Source: Firm-04 sp045591925
GTDB taxonomy: Bacteria; Bacillota; Clostridia; Oscillospirales; Ruminococcaceae
Assembly: GCA_045591925.1 (NCBI GenBank)
Contig: JAZNTW010000041.1
Location: 1 to 64,000, forward strand
Direction: 5' to 3'
Length of the DNA stretch: 64,000 nucleotides
The notes under the pieces are model-generated. The model searched no databases. It worked only from the letters and a program-made list of their open reading frames with translations, and was not told the DNA's origin. Positions 26,648 to 35,379 of this stretch are shown here, piece after piece. How positions within the stretch are numbered: the stretch's first letter is position 1; every line of letters begins with the position of its first letter. The position numbers and the translations under genes were made by a program.

Positions 26648-28480
26648 ATGGGAAAATGTAAATGGCGAAAGGGAATAGCGCTTCTGACCGGCTTCATGAC
26701 GGTATGCTCCTGCGTATCCATGCTGCCAGCGCTGAATGTATCTGCGGCAAAGCTGCTGGGTGCTGAATTTGAAACCACAAATGACAGCTTTACTGGCAGA
26801 GGCGGCGCTGCGGTACAATGGACATCCGATCAGGCGGATAACGGCATATGCAGTCTGTTTGTCTCGGAACGCGCGGAGGTCTGGCATGGCGCAAGCCGTG
26901 ATGTCTCGACGTTGATGAAGCCGGGGCAGACCTACAAGGTATCCTGCAGCGTGTATCAGGCAAGCGGCGAAGCGGTTGAGATGAAGCTCTCGATGCAGTG
27001 CCAGACCGCGAATGGTACAGAATATCCCGAAATCGCGCTAGCAACTGCGCAGAACGGCGAATGGACGGTGCTTTCAAATGACGCGTTCACAGTTCCTGCC
27101 GACGCAAGCGAAATGTCGATTTATGTTGAAACAACGGAGTCGCTGACCGATTTTTATGTAGACGCGGTTGAGGTGCACGGCGCGCCTGCGTCCATCAAAA
27201 AGGGTGACGCAAACGGTGACCTTACAACGGATATTGCGGATGCGGTTTATCTGGTAAAGGCGCTGACCACCGAGGGCGACCCTGCGGAAGCCGGCGCAGA
27301 TATGAATGATGACAAGGTCATCAACGCGGTAGATCTTACGCTTCTGAAAAATTATATCCTGTTCCCGCCGGAGCCGGATCAGCCGCAGATCAACGGCGAT
27401 TGGGACAACTATCAGGAAACCGCGACCGGCAATAATTTAAAGGCATTGCAGGGCAGTCTGCTTCGTCTCGGTAACACCTATCGTATCCGCGAAAAGATCG
27501 CCAAGGCGCAGAGCGGCGAAAAGGTCACGCTCGGCTATATCGGCGGTTCGATTACAGAGGGCGGCTCCTCCACCTCGCCGGATAAGAGCTTTGTCAATAT
27601 TGCCAGCAATTACTTCAAGACCACGTTCGGCACGGGCAATAATGTTTCGTTTGTGAACGCAGGCAAGGCGGGTACGTCCTCGGTTGTCGGAAATATGCGC
27701 GTGGATAAGGATATCTTCTCCAAGAACTGCGATATTATCTTCATTGAATTTGCCGTCAACGACCAAGGCGGCGACCGTTTCCAGAAGTCCTATGAATCAC
27801 TTGTCAAAAAGTGTCTGATGCAGGAGAACGCACCGGCTGTCGTGCTGATTACGCTCTGTCAGAAGTCTCTCAGCACAAATGAGGACTGGATGGCAAAGGT
27901 CGGAGAGAATTACGATCTTCCTGTTCTCAGCGCAAAAGGCGCGATTCAGGCCGGCAGCGTGAACTGGGATTCCCAATACGGCAGCGGCGATACGATCCAC
28001 CCCGGCAACGGCGGTCACCAGATGATTGCGGATTGGATCGGCTATTATTATCGTCAGGCACTCCGCAGCGAGAATGCAAGCGACGGCTACGAAATCCCGA
28101 CCAAGGAAGTATTCGGCGCAGAATATGCAAATAACAAGCTGGTTGATTTTTCGCAGCTCCAGAATTTTAACGCAGGTTCTTGGACAAAGGCAGGCGACGG
28201 CAGCTATAACTACAGCAAGAACGGCAATACCCCGATGACCTTTACGATTGATGGAAAGGGCATTCTGCTGCTGTTCAAGTCGAATTCCAGCGGCATGGGA
28301 GCAGTCAATGTCACCGCAAACGGCAAGACGAATAAGGTCAGCTCGAATCTCCAGTGGACATGGGGCGGTCAGGACGGCGACGTTGGATATTATCAGCCGA
28401 CAAGCGGAAAACTCGATATTTCGATTTCGAGTGCCGATGGCGGTACATTCGTCCTGTACGGCATTGCAGTCATCCAATAA
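26648..28480 (+). CDS. secreted dockerin-bearing SGNH-fold carbohydrate esterase
   Basis: 610 residues: signal peptide (1-33), a carbohydrate-binding-like beta-sandwich (~38-178), a type I dockerin (~185-238, with two calcium loops GDANGDLTTD and DMNDDKVIN), an SGNH hydrolase domain (~292-470) and a C-terminal beta domain. Catalytic blocks are GGSITEG (Ser301) and DTIHPGNGGH. It probably removes acetyl or similar ester groups from plant polysaccharides while docked on a cellulosome. A dockerin in the middle of the chain is less common than at the C-terminus. The start ATG has GGGAGG 9 bp upstream. Confidence 0.88.
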   Translation: MGKCKWRKGIALLTGFMTVCSCVSMLPALNVSAAKLLGAEFETTNDSFTGRGGAAVQWTSDQADNGICSLFVSERAEVWHGASRDVSTLMKPGQTYKVSCSVYQASGEAVEMKLSMQCQTANGTEYPEIALATAQNGEWTVLSNDAFTVPADASEMSIYVETTESLTDFYVDAVEVHGAPASIKKGDANGDLTTDIADAVYLVKALTTEGDPAEAGADMNDDKVINAVDLTLLKNYILFPPEPDQPQINGDWDNYQETATGNNLKALQGSLLRLGNTYRIREKIAKAQSGEKVTLGYIGGSITEGGSSTSPDKSFVNIASNYFKTTFGTGNNVSFVNAGKAGTSSVVGNMRVDKDIFSKNCDIIFIEFAVNDQGGDRFQKSYESLVKKCLMQENAPAVVLITLCQKSLSTNEDWMAKVGENYDLPVLSAKGAIQAGSVNWDSQYGSGDTIHPGNGGHQMIADWIGYYYRQALRSENASDGYEIPTKEVFGAEYANNKLVDFSQLQNFNAGSWTKAGDGSYNYSKNGNTPMTFTIDGKGILLLFKSNSSGMGAVNVTANGKTNKVSSNLQWTWGGQDGDVGYYQPTSGKLDISISSADGGTFVLYGIAVIQ

Positions 28481-28513
28481 TACAAGGACGTTTCGGAATT
28501 CATAATTTTGACA

Positions 28514-28542
28514 TTGACAAATGAATCAAAATCTGCTAAAAT
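28514..28542 (+). promoter_or_regulatory. promoter of the second dockerin SGNH gene
   Basis: TTGACA (28514-28519), 17-bp spacer, TAAAAT (28537-28542). The -10 touches the terminator hairpin of the upstream gene. Confidence 0.75.
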
Positions 28543-28581
28543 GTACTCATGTGGCATTGCGCTGCATGAGTACATTTTTTT
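28541..28581 (+). terminator. terminator overlapping a promoter
   Basis: ATGTACTCATG (28541-28551) pairs with CATGAGTACAT (28565-28575), then T7. Transcripts from the promoter at 28514 start inside the 5' arm, so only read-through RNA from the upstream esterase gene can fold the whole stem. Confidence 0.8.
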
Positions 28582-28596
28582 GAAAGGATTCTGAAA

Positions 28597-29805
28597 ATGA
28601 AACATTCTTTTAAGAGATATTTTTCACTTTTACTTGCTGCAATGACAGTCGGTACGTCGGTTTCCGCAATGTCGGGTCTGACGGCATCTGCGGCGGAGCA
28701 GCCGTCTATCCTGATTTTGGGTGACAGCATTTCTACAGGCTATCGTCTGGAGGAGGGCGAGTCTGCGTATACGGAATATCTGAAGGATTATACCGGCTAT
28801 AGCATGACAAATCTTGCAGTCACAAACGCGACGACTGATAATTTGCTGACCGTTCTTGATAAGACTGCCAATGCGGAGGCGATTCAATCAGCCGATATCA
28901 TTTGTATCAGCATCGGCATAAACGATTTGCTTCACCCGATGCACAGCTATATCAAGTCCCTGCGCAAAGAAAACGAATCCACAATGGATGTTTTGGCGCG
29001 TCTTGCAGCAGAGGGTAAGGCGCTGGATTTTGTATCGAAATTGACGGAGCTTCTGCGTGAGCCGCGCAACAATGCGATTGCGAACTATCCTGTGATTGCA
29101 GAAAAGCTGCGTGCGCTCAATCCGGATGCACGGATCATCATGCAAACGATTTATAATCCATACGAGATTCCGAAGCGCCTTTTTGTAGAACGAAATTATA
29201 CGGAAGATGATTATGATAATTATTCCATGTTTGCGGACTATATAAAGGGTAATTTTTCGCAGCTCAATAAGGAGATAAAAAAACTTGAGGGCTTTGAGAT
29301 TGTGGATGTCGCGACTGCATTTGCCGGCGCAGGCTGGGTTTTCAACGGCGTGCTTGAGCAGGATGTCTGCCCGAACGCGCTGGGTCACTCGATGATTGCT
29401 GCGGTTATGATGGATACAATCGGCGGCAAGCAGATGACGTTCCCTGAGATTCTTCCGCTGATTGGTCAGATATATTATTCTGATTATCTTGTCATCAATT
29501 CCAAGTATCGCAGTTCTCTGATGAAATACACAGAGGGCGCGCTGAGCGGAAAGCTGGGCGATGCCAACAGCGACAACGAGGTTCTGATTGACGATGCACA
29601 GGCGGTCTTGAATATGTATGTGAATATCATGGCAAATCAGAAAGTCTACGGCGACGGCGTAACCTATTGCGGCTATCAATACACAGATATAGACAAGGAT
29701 ACAGTGATCTCTGTCAGTGACGCGCAGTGCATTCTGAATTACTATGTTTTCAATACGATTGCGCAGACTCCGACCTCATGGGAGCAGATTCTCGGAGGCG
29801 CATAA
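28597..29805 (+). CDS. secreted GDSL/SGNH hydrolase with C-terminal dockerin
   Basis: 402 residues: signal peptide (1-33), SGNH hydrolase with LGDSISTGY (Ser44) and SIGINDLL, and a C-terminal dockerin (from about residue 312) with calcium loops GDANSDNEVLID and DIDKDTVISV. It is a likely cellulosomal esterase or lipase-like enzyme; the substrate cannot be read from sequence. AAAGGA lies before the ATG. It follows another dockerin esterase but has its own promoter. Confidence 0.87.
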   Translation: MKHSFKRYFSLLLAAMTVGTSVSAMSGLTASAAEQPSILILGDSISTGYRLEEGESAYTEYLKDYTGYSMTNLAVTNATTDNLLTVLDKTANAEAIQSADIICISIGINDLLHPMHSYIKSLRKENESTMDVLARLAAEGKALDFVSKLTELLREPRNNAIANYPVIAEKLRALNPDARIIMQTIYNPYEIPKRLFVERNYTEDDYDNYSMFADYIKGNFSQLNKEIKKLEGFEIVDVATAFAGAGWVFNGVLEQDVCPNALGHSMIAAVMMDTIGGKQMTFPEILPLIGQIYYSDYLVINSKYRSSLMKYTEGALSGKLGDANSDNEVLIDDAQAVLNMYVNIMANQKVYGDGVTYCGYQYTDIDKDTVISVSDAQCILNYYVFNTIAQTPTSWEQILGGA

Positions 29806-29825
29806 AAACTAAGCAGACAATCGTT

Positions 29826-29861
29826 CGCCCCGAAGCAATGCCAGCTTCGGGGCGATTTTTT
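29826..29861 (+). terminator. terminator after the second SGNH gene
   Basis: CGCCCCGAAGC-N7-GCTTCGGGGCG followed by ATTTTTT. Confidence 0.9.
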
Positions 29862-29978
29862 ATGATATGAAGACAACACCGCGCAAAGTCCACCTTACCG
29901 CTTGGCGGCACATCTACTCGCATATTTTGTATACAATCTGACTGTGTATCTGCACCACCAACTCTGTGCGGTATTACC

Positions 29979-31790
29979 TTAAATTGCCTGACCTGCAAAT
30001 TGCGTCATGTAGAGGTCGTAATATTTGCCGCCTTGTTGGAGCAGCTCCTGATGCGTACCGATTTCCGCGATTCTGCCCTGATCCATGACGATAATCTGGT
30101 CAGCGTCCTGAATGGTCGAAAGGCGGTGTGCGATGATGAGACTGGTGCGGTCTTTCATCAATTCGTTCATGGCGTTCTGGATACTCAGCTCGGTTCTGGT
30201 GTCAACACTGGAGGTTGCTTCATCAAGAATCAGAATCCGCGGATAGGAAAGGAACGCGCGGCCGATCGCAATGAGCTGCTGTTCGCCTTGGGAGAGGCTG
30301 ACGCTTGTTTGCGAGAGCATTGTATCGTAGCCATTGGGCAGCTTTGCGGCAATTTTATCACAATGACTGGATTTGGCAGCCGCAGCGAATTCTTCCTCTG
30401 TCGTTTCGGACATGGCATAGGTCAGATTGGCGCGGATGGAATCCGAAAAGAGCTTGGTATCTTGCAACACGATGCCTACGCTGTCACGTAGATCACAGAG
30501 TGCAATATCCTTGATATTTTTGCCATCGAGCAGGATTTCGCCGCTGTCCGGCTCATAGAACCGCATCAGCAGATTGATGATGGTGGTTTTACCGCTGCCG
30601 GTTGAGCCAACGAGCGCGATGCGCTTGCCGGATTCGATTTTCAATGAAAAATCAGAGATGACGCGCTTTTCCGGCACATAGGAGAAGCATATATTTTTGA
30701 ATTCGATCACGCCATTCACTTCGGACAGCGAATCGCCCTCAAAATGCTCTGTTTCGGTATCAAGAATGGAAAAGACGCGTTCCGCACCGGCAATCGCGGT
30801 CTGAATCTGACCATAGAGCTGTGCAAGTTCATTGATTGGACGGGAAAACTGTTTCGAGTAAATGATAAACGCAGAAATGACGCCGACCGTAATATAGCCT
30901 TTTAGTGCAAAATACGCGCCGAATACCGATACAATCACAAACGAAACATTACTGAGCATATTCATGACAGGCCCCATGCAGTTGGAGATGATTTCCGCGA
31001 CGATACCGGTTTTTGTAAGCTGATCGGCAGTTTCGGTGAAATCCTGAATCACCTGTTCCTGCCGGTTATAGGCTGTGATGGTCTTATAATTTGTGACCAT
31101 TTCCTCAACCGTGCCATTGAGATTGCCGAGCAAGGTCTGCCGCTTGACGAAATAGCGGCGCATATGCTTGGAAATAAAACTCGTAAACAGGACGGTCAGG
31201 ATGACCGTGGAGCAGGAGAGCAGACCCAACGGCACACTGAAATAGAGCATCATCGAAAGCGTACCGATCAGCGTGAGTACGCCGGAGAACAGCGAACTGA
31301 GCGAGGAAGAAATGATATGCGAGATGTTATCTGCATCATTGGTCATACGGCTGATAAGGTCGCCGTGCGAATGGGAATCGAGGTAGGAGATCGGCAGACG
31401 AACAATCCGGTCGAACAACTCCTTGCGCAGACGGCTGACAATCCGCTGACTCAGCGATGCGCTGAAATAGCCCTGCACGAGCGTTGTGACACCGTGAATC
31501 AGATAGAGCAGCAGCATAATGCCGAGCAGCCGAGGCAGGCTGTCAAATTCTGCGGAAACGATTTTGTCGATGGACTGACTCTGAAAGCTCGGTGCCAGAA
31601 CAGACGCAATGACACTGACCAGCACCGTGACGGACATGATGATAACAAATGGCAGCTCTGTGCGGAAATAGCTGAGCAGACGAATCAGGGTGCTTTTTGC
31701 ATTTTTCGGCTTTTCAACAGGCGCACCGAGATTGCGCGGACCGCGCCGGAAGCCCTGCTGAATGCTTGGAGATTGATATTTTCCAGCCAT
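29979..31790 (-). CDS. ABC exporter half-transporter, catalytic-site subunit
   Basis: 603 residues with six membrane helices and a nucleotide-binding domain: Walker A GSTGSGKTT, an unusual signature SLSQGEQQ, Walker B LILDEATSSVD with the catalytic Glu, and switch His in IAHRLS. The start ATG 31790 has GGAGG 7 bp upstream. It begins 2 bp after its partner ends. Together they form a heterodimeric exporter of the BmrCD/LmrCD type, often for drugs or lipids. Confidence 0.9.
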   Translation of the reverse strand: MAGKYQSPSIQQGFRRGPRNLGAPVEKPKNAKSTLIRLLSYFRTELPFVIIMSVTVLVSVIASVLAPSFQSQSIDKIVSAEFDSLPRLLGIMLLLYLIHGVTTLVQGYFSASLSQRIVSRLRKELFDRIVRLPISYLDSHSHGDLISRMTNDADNISHIISSSLSSLFSGVLTLIGTLSMMLYFSVPLGLLSCSTVILTVLFTSFISKHMRRYFVKRQTLLGNLNGTVEEMVTNYKTITAYNRQEQVIQDFTETADQLTKTGIVAEIISNCMGPVMNMLSNVSFVIVSVFGAYFALKGYITVGVISAFIIYSKQFSRPINELAQLYGQIQTAIAGAERVFSILDTETEHFEGDSLSEVNGVIEFKNICFSYVPEKRVISDFSLKIESGKRIALVGSTGSGKTTIINLLMRFYEPDSGEILLDGKNIKDIALCDLRDSVGIVLQDTKLFSDSIRANLTYAMSETTEEEFAAAAKSSHCDKIAAKLPNGYDTMLSQTSVSLSQGEQQLIAIGRAFLSYPRILILDEATSSVDTRTELSIQNAMNELMKDRTSLIIAHRLSTIQDADQIIVMDQGRIAEIGTHQELLQQGGKYYDLYMTQFAGQAI

Positions 31791-31792
31791 GC

Positions 31793-33523
31793 TCACGCCT
31801 CCTTCCGAACCTGCGAAGCATAGATATCCTGATAGATTTTGCAGGATTTTAATAGATTCGCATGGGTGTCGCAGGCAGCGATCGTACCGTTTTCGATGAC
31901 GGCGATCCGGTCTGCGTTCTGAACCGATGAGATGCGCTGTGCAATGATGATTTTCGTGACATCGCGATATTGTTCATGCAGTGCGGCTTGCAGGGCAGCC
32001 TCGGTTCGGAAATCAAGCGCGCTGGTCGAGTCATCGAGAATCAGGATTTCGGATTCCCTGACGAGCGCACGGCTGATTGCAATTCGCTGCCGCTGTCCGC
32101 CGGAAAGACTCATACCTGCCTCTGCAACCGCTGTGTCATAGCCGTCCGGCTGCTGCTTGATAAAGGAATCTGCCTGTGCAACCGCGGCGGCGGCTTCAAT
32201 TTGCGCATCGGTTGCCTCCGGATTGCCGATGCGGATATTTTCGCGGATGGTTGAGGTGAACAGCTCCGATTTTTGCAGAACAATCGCAATTTTACTGCGC
32301 AAATCCTGTAGCTTATATTCGCGTACATCCAGACCGTCAACCGTCACGCTGCCGGATGTCGCATCATAAAAACGGGGAATCATGTGGATGAGTGAGCTTT
32401 TGCCGCAGCCGGTTTCACCGATGATTGCAAAGGTCTCGCCGGGCTGAATCTGTAGGTTAATGTCTCGCAGCACAGGCGTATCACATCCGGGATAAGCGAA
32501 GCTGACATTCCGGAATTCGATGCTGCCCGAATGCTCCGGTGCGGCAGTTTGCTTTCCGTCCTGAATCGGCGGTTCTGCGTCAAGGATTTCGCGCAGACGT
32601 TTACCGGAGGTGATGCCTCTTGTCACGGTCTGGAAAATCATGGCAAGCATCATCATGCCATTGAGAATCTGGGAGAGATATGTAATTGCCGCCATGACGG
32701 TGCCGGGTGCAATGCTGCCGTCCTGAACGCGAAGTCCGCCGATGCGAATGATTGCGATGGTCGCGATATTCAGAATTATATTCATCACCGGGCGCATATA
32801 GGACATCAGAATCAACACGCGGAACTGCGTATTCACAAGGTCGTCATTGCTAGCTGCAAATCGCTTGGATTCGCGCTTTTCCTGCACAAACGCCTTTACA
32901 ACACGCGCGCCGGCAACATTTTCCTGAATGACAGTGTTCATACGGTCAAGGCGATTCTGGAGCAGCCGGAACAGCGGATTGGTACGCCAGAGCACGAATG
33001 CGATCTCCAGCAGCAGAATCGGCATTGCAATTAGGATGACCGTACCGAAATCGGCTGCAAGCGACACGAGCGCCATGCTGCCGGCAACAAAGAACATCGC
33101 GCATCGGACACAGCCGCGAATCAGCTGTGCGACCATATTCTGAACCTGCGTGACATCGCTGGTTGTGCGCGTGATCAGAGAGCCGACCGAAAAATCATCC
33201 GTCTGTGAAAATGAAAAGTGCATGATTTGACGGAATGCGGATTTTCGGATATCATTGCCGAGGTTCTGACTGCACAGATTGGTGCAGACGCCGCTGAGGA
33301 TGCCAAATAAGCCGCCGAGCATGACAATCAGAATCATACGGATGCCGGTTCCGGTGACGATGCTGATATCGGGCGTACCGCCGCGGTTCAGACCGAGAAT
33401 GCCGTCATCCACGATCGTTGCCATGAGCTGCGGCTGGAGCAGATCGACATATACCTCCAGCACCATAAAGACAGAGGCAAGCAGCGCAAAATGCCAGTAT
33501 TTTTTCAAATGTCGTAAAATCAA
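31793..33523 (-). CDS. ABC exporter half-transporter, degenerate-site subunit
   Basis: 576 residues, same architecture as its partner. Walker A GETGCGKSS, signature LSGGQRQR, but Walker B reads ILILDDSTSALD with Asp in place of the catalytic Glu, and the switch His is replaced (IIAQRISS). These losses mark the degenerate site of heterodimeric exporters. TTG 33523 has GGAG 7 bp upstream; the earlier TTG at 33529 is too close to it. A promoter (TATAAT 33569-33574, TTGTAA 33592-33597) lies upstream. Confidence 0.9.
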   Translation of the reverse strand: MILRHLKKYWHFALLASVFMVLEVYVDLLQPQLMATIVDDGILGLNRGGTPDISIVTGTGIRMILIVMLGGLFGILSGVCTNLCSQNLGNDIRKSAFRQIMHFSFSQTDDFSVGSLITRTTSDVTQVQNMVAQLIRGCVRCAMFFVAGSMALVSLAADFGTVILIAMPILLLEIAFVLWRTNPLFRLLQNRLDRMNTVIQENVAGARVVKAFVQEKRESKRFAASNDDLVNTQFRVLILMSYMRPVMNIILNIATIAIIRIGGLRVQDGSIAPGTVMAAITYLSQILNGMMMLAMIFQTVTRGITSGKRLREILDAEPPIQDGKQTAAPEHSGSIEFRNVSFAYPGCDTPVLRDINLQIQPGETFAIIGETGCGKSSLIHMIPRFYDATSGSVTVDGLDVREYKLQDLRSKIAIVLQKSELFTSTIRENIRIGNPEATDAQIEAAAAVAQADSFIKQQPDGYDTAVAEAGMSLSGGQRQRIAISRALVRESEILILDDSTSALDFRTEAALQAALHEQYRDVTKIIIAQRISSVQNADRIAVIENGTIAACDTHANLLKSCKIYQDIYASQVRKEA

Positions 33524-33568
33524 GCGCAAACTCCTTTCTCCATTGGGGAATCATCCTATACAACTATA

Positions 33569-33597
33569 ATTATACATATTTTAATATAGAATTACAA
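33569..33597 (-). promoter_or_regulatory. promoter of the ABC exporter operon
   Basis: On the minus strand TTGTAA (33592-33597), 17-bp spacer, TATAAT (33569-33574). Confidence 0.6.
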
Positions 33598-33712
33598 GAT
33601 GGAAAACAGCTTTTTTTAATTTTTTCGGGTGAAATCTTTTCCAATAATCTGAAAGATGCTTTAATATAACGAGAGAAAGCAAATTTTTTTTGCGCTGAAT
33701 GATTTTATATAA

Positions 33713-33741
33713 TTGACAAGAGCGAAAAATTATGTTAAACT
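33713..33741 (+). promoter_or_regulatory. promoter of the dockerin beta-helix protein gene
   Basis: TTGACA (33713-33718), 17-bp spacer, TAAACT (33736-33741). Confidence 0.65.
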
Positions 33742-33800
33742 GAGTCTAAAGGCGACGGGGGAACGCCGCAAAAATGAATGCCTTGAAAGGATGATTTGAG

Positions 33801-35192
33801 ATGAAACAGACAAATAAAATCTATTCGATGATTCTCAGCACCGGAGTTCTCTTGGGTGTGCTGCCGGTACTGCCGGTTCACGCAGAAGAGCCTGCTGTGC
33901 CTGCGGAAACAATGACAGCGATTGTCACGCTGAGCGACACTGCTGCAACGGCAGAGGGTGCAAATGTTACGATTGACGGCACAAAGATCACGATTTCTGC
34001 GTCCGGCTCCTATCAGTTTACCGGCAAGCTGACCGATGGACAGATTATTGTGGATGTTGCGGATTTGGTTGCAGACCCCGGCACAGTCAAGCTCTTTTTC
34101 AATGGTGTCGATATTACGGGTAAGACCGCTCCGCCTGTCTATGTTGTCAACGCAGAGAATACCTCGATCAATCTGATGGACGGTACAGAGAATATTTTGA
34201 GCGATGCCGCGGCATATTCGACAGATACCGACGCTGTTATCTATGCAAAGGACGATATCACAATCAAAAGCGGCGGCACAGTCGGTGACGGCAAGCTGCA
34301 AATCAACGCAACCTATCAGCACGCTTTGCACTGCAATAACGATGTCAAGATTACCGGCGGCGATATCAAAGTCGAAACGACGACCTTTGACGGCATCCGC
34401 GGTAAAAAATCCGTTGAGATCAAGGGCGGCAAGCTTGATGTCGATGCTGGCGGCGACGGTGTGAAATCGACCAAGGGCGATGTCTTTGTATCGGGCGGCG
34501 ATACGGAAATCAAGGCAGGCAACGACGCGGTACAGGGTGAAATAAGCGTGCAGATTTCCGGCGGCTCTCTCAAAGCAAACGGCGACCGCGGCATCACCAA
34601 TGCAGCAGGCGGCGTTCTGATCAACGGCGGTACAGTGTTTGCGACTGCGACCAAGGATGAGCTGCAAGAAGGTCAGACGGAAGCAGACAGAAAGGATAAT
34701 ACGATCAAAGTAGCCGCAGAATCCACACAGCCGGTTCTGCTGCTGAATACCAAAGAGCAGATTGTCAAGGATCAGCGCGTCGAGCTGAAAGCCGCAGGTG
34801 CGGAAACGGCAGCGTTCTCCAAGAATCCGAATAAGAAGTTTGACTATGTGCTGATTTCCTCGTCCGAGCTGACAGCCGGAACAACGTATAGCCTCTATAT
34901 CGGCGGCAATCCGGCAGAGCCGAAGGAGGTTACAGTCGCAGCGGGCGTTTCCACTGTGGATAATGTCGCCTATCAGGCGGCAGGCGAGCAGCCGGCATTT
35001 GACCCGATGGATATCAATGATGATACGCTGGTCGATGTATCCGATGCAGTGCTGCTGGCACGCTTTGTTGCAGAGGACCCAACTGCCGATATCACCGCAG
35101 AGGGCGTCAAACGCGCTGACGTCAACGGTGACGGCGCTCGCAATGGCGATGATATCGTTGTGATTTTGCGCCGTATTGCACACTTAGATTGA
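33801..35192 (+). CDS. secreted carbohydrate-binding beta-helix protein (Cthe_2159/DUF4353-like) with dockerin
   Basis: 463 residues: signal peptide (1-~30, cut near HAEE) and a repetitive parallel beta-helix (~50-330) with the turns DAVIYAKDDITIKSGG, ALHCNNDVKITGGDIKV and FDGIRGKKSVEIKGGKLDV typical of the Cthe_2159 family, which binds cellulose and acidic sugars. A C-terminal dockerin follows (DINDDTLVDVSDAV and DVNGDGARNGDD). It probably acts as a non-catalytic pectin or cellulose binder in a cellulosome. GAAAGGATG precedes the start. Confidence 0.85.
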   Translation: MKQTNKIYSMILSTGVLLGVLPVLPVHAEEPAVPAETMTAIVTLSDTAATAEGANVTIDGTKITISASGSYQFTGKLTDGQIIVDVADLVADPGTVKLFFNGVDITGKTAPPVYVVNAENTSINLMDGTENILSDAAAYSTDTDAVIYAKDDITIKSGGTVGDGKLQINATYQHALHCNNDVKITGGDIKVETTTFDGIRGKKSVEIKGGKLDVDAGGDGVKSTKGDVFVSGGDTEIKAGNDAVQGEISVQISGGSLKANGDRGITNAAGGVLINGGTVFATATKDELQEGQTEADRKDNTIKVAAESTQPVLLLNTKEQIVKDQRVELKAAGAETAAFSKNPNKKFDYVLISSSELTAGTTYSLYIGGNPAEPKEVTVAAGVSTVDNVAYQAAGEQPAFDPMDINDDTLVDVSDAVLLARFVAEDPTADITAEGVKRADVNGDGARNGDDIVVILRRIAHLD

Positions 35193-35209
35193 TTGCGAAT
35201 ATGAGTTCA

Positions 35210-35245
35210 GAGACGCACGGATTTCGTGCGTCTCAATTTATTTTA
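35210..35245 (+). terminator. terminator after the beta-helix protein gene
   Basis: GAGACGCACG-GATTT-CGTGCGTCTC, then a T-rich tail. Confidence 0.8.
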
Positions 35246-35274
35246 AAAAAAATGTAGAAAATCACAAAATAGAC

Positions 35275-35303
35275 TTGAAATTGTTTTTGAAAAATGGTAT
35301 AAT
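35275..35303 (+). promoter_or_regulatory. promoter of the giant LRR protein gene
   Basis: TTGAAA (35275-35280), 17-bp spacer, TATAAT (35298-35303). Confidence 0.8.
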
Positions 35304-35379
35304 AATTCTAATTGATAATATCGCTGTAAAATTCGCAGTATTTTTTATCAATTTTTTGCTGAAAAGGAGGCAGAGACAC

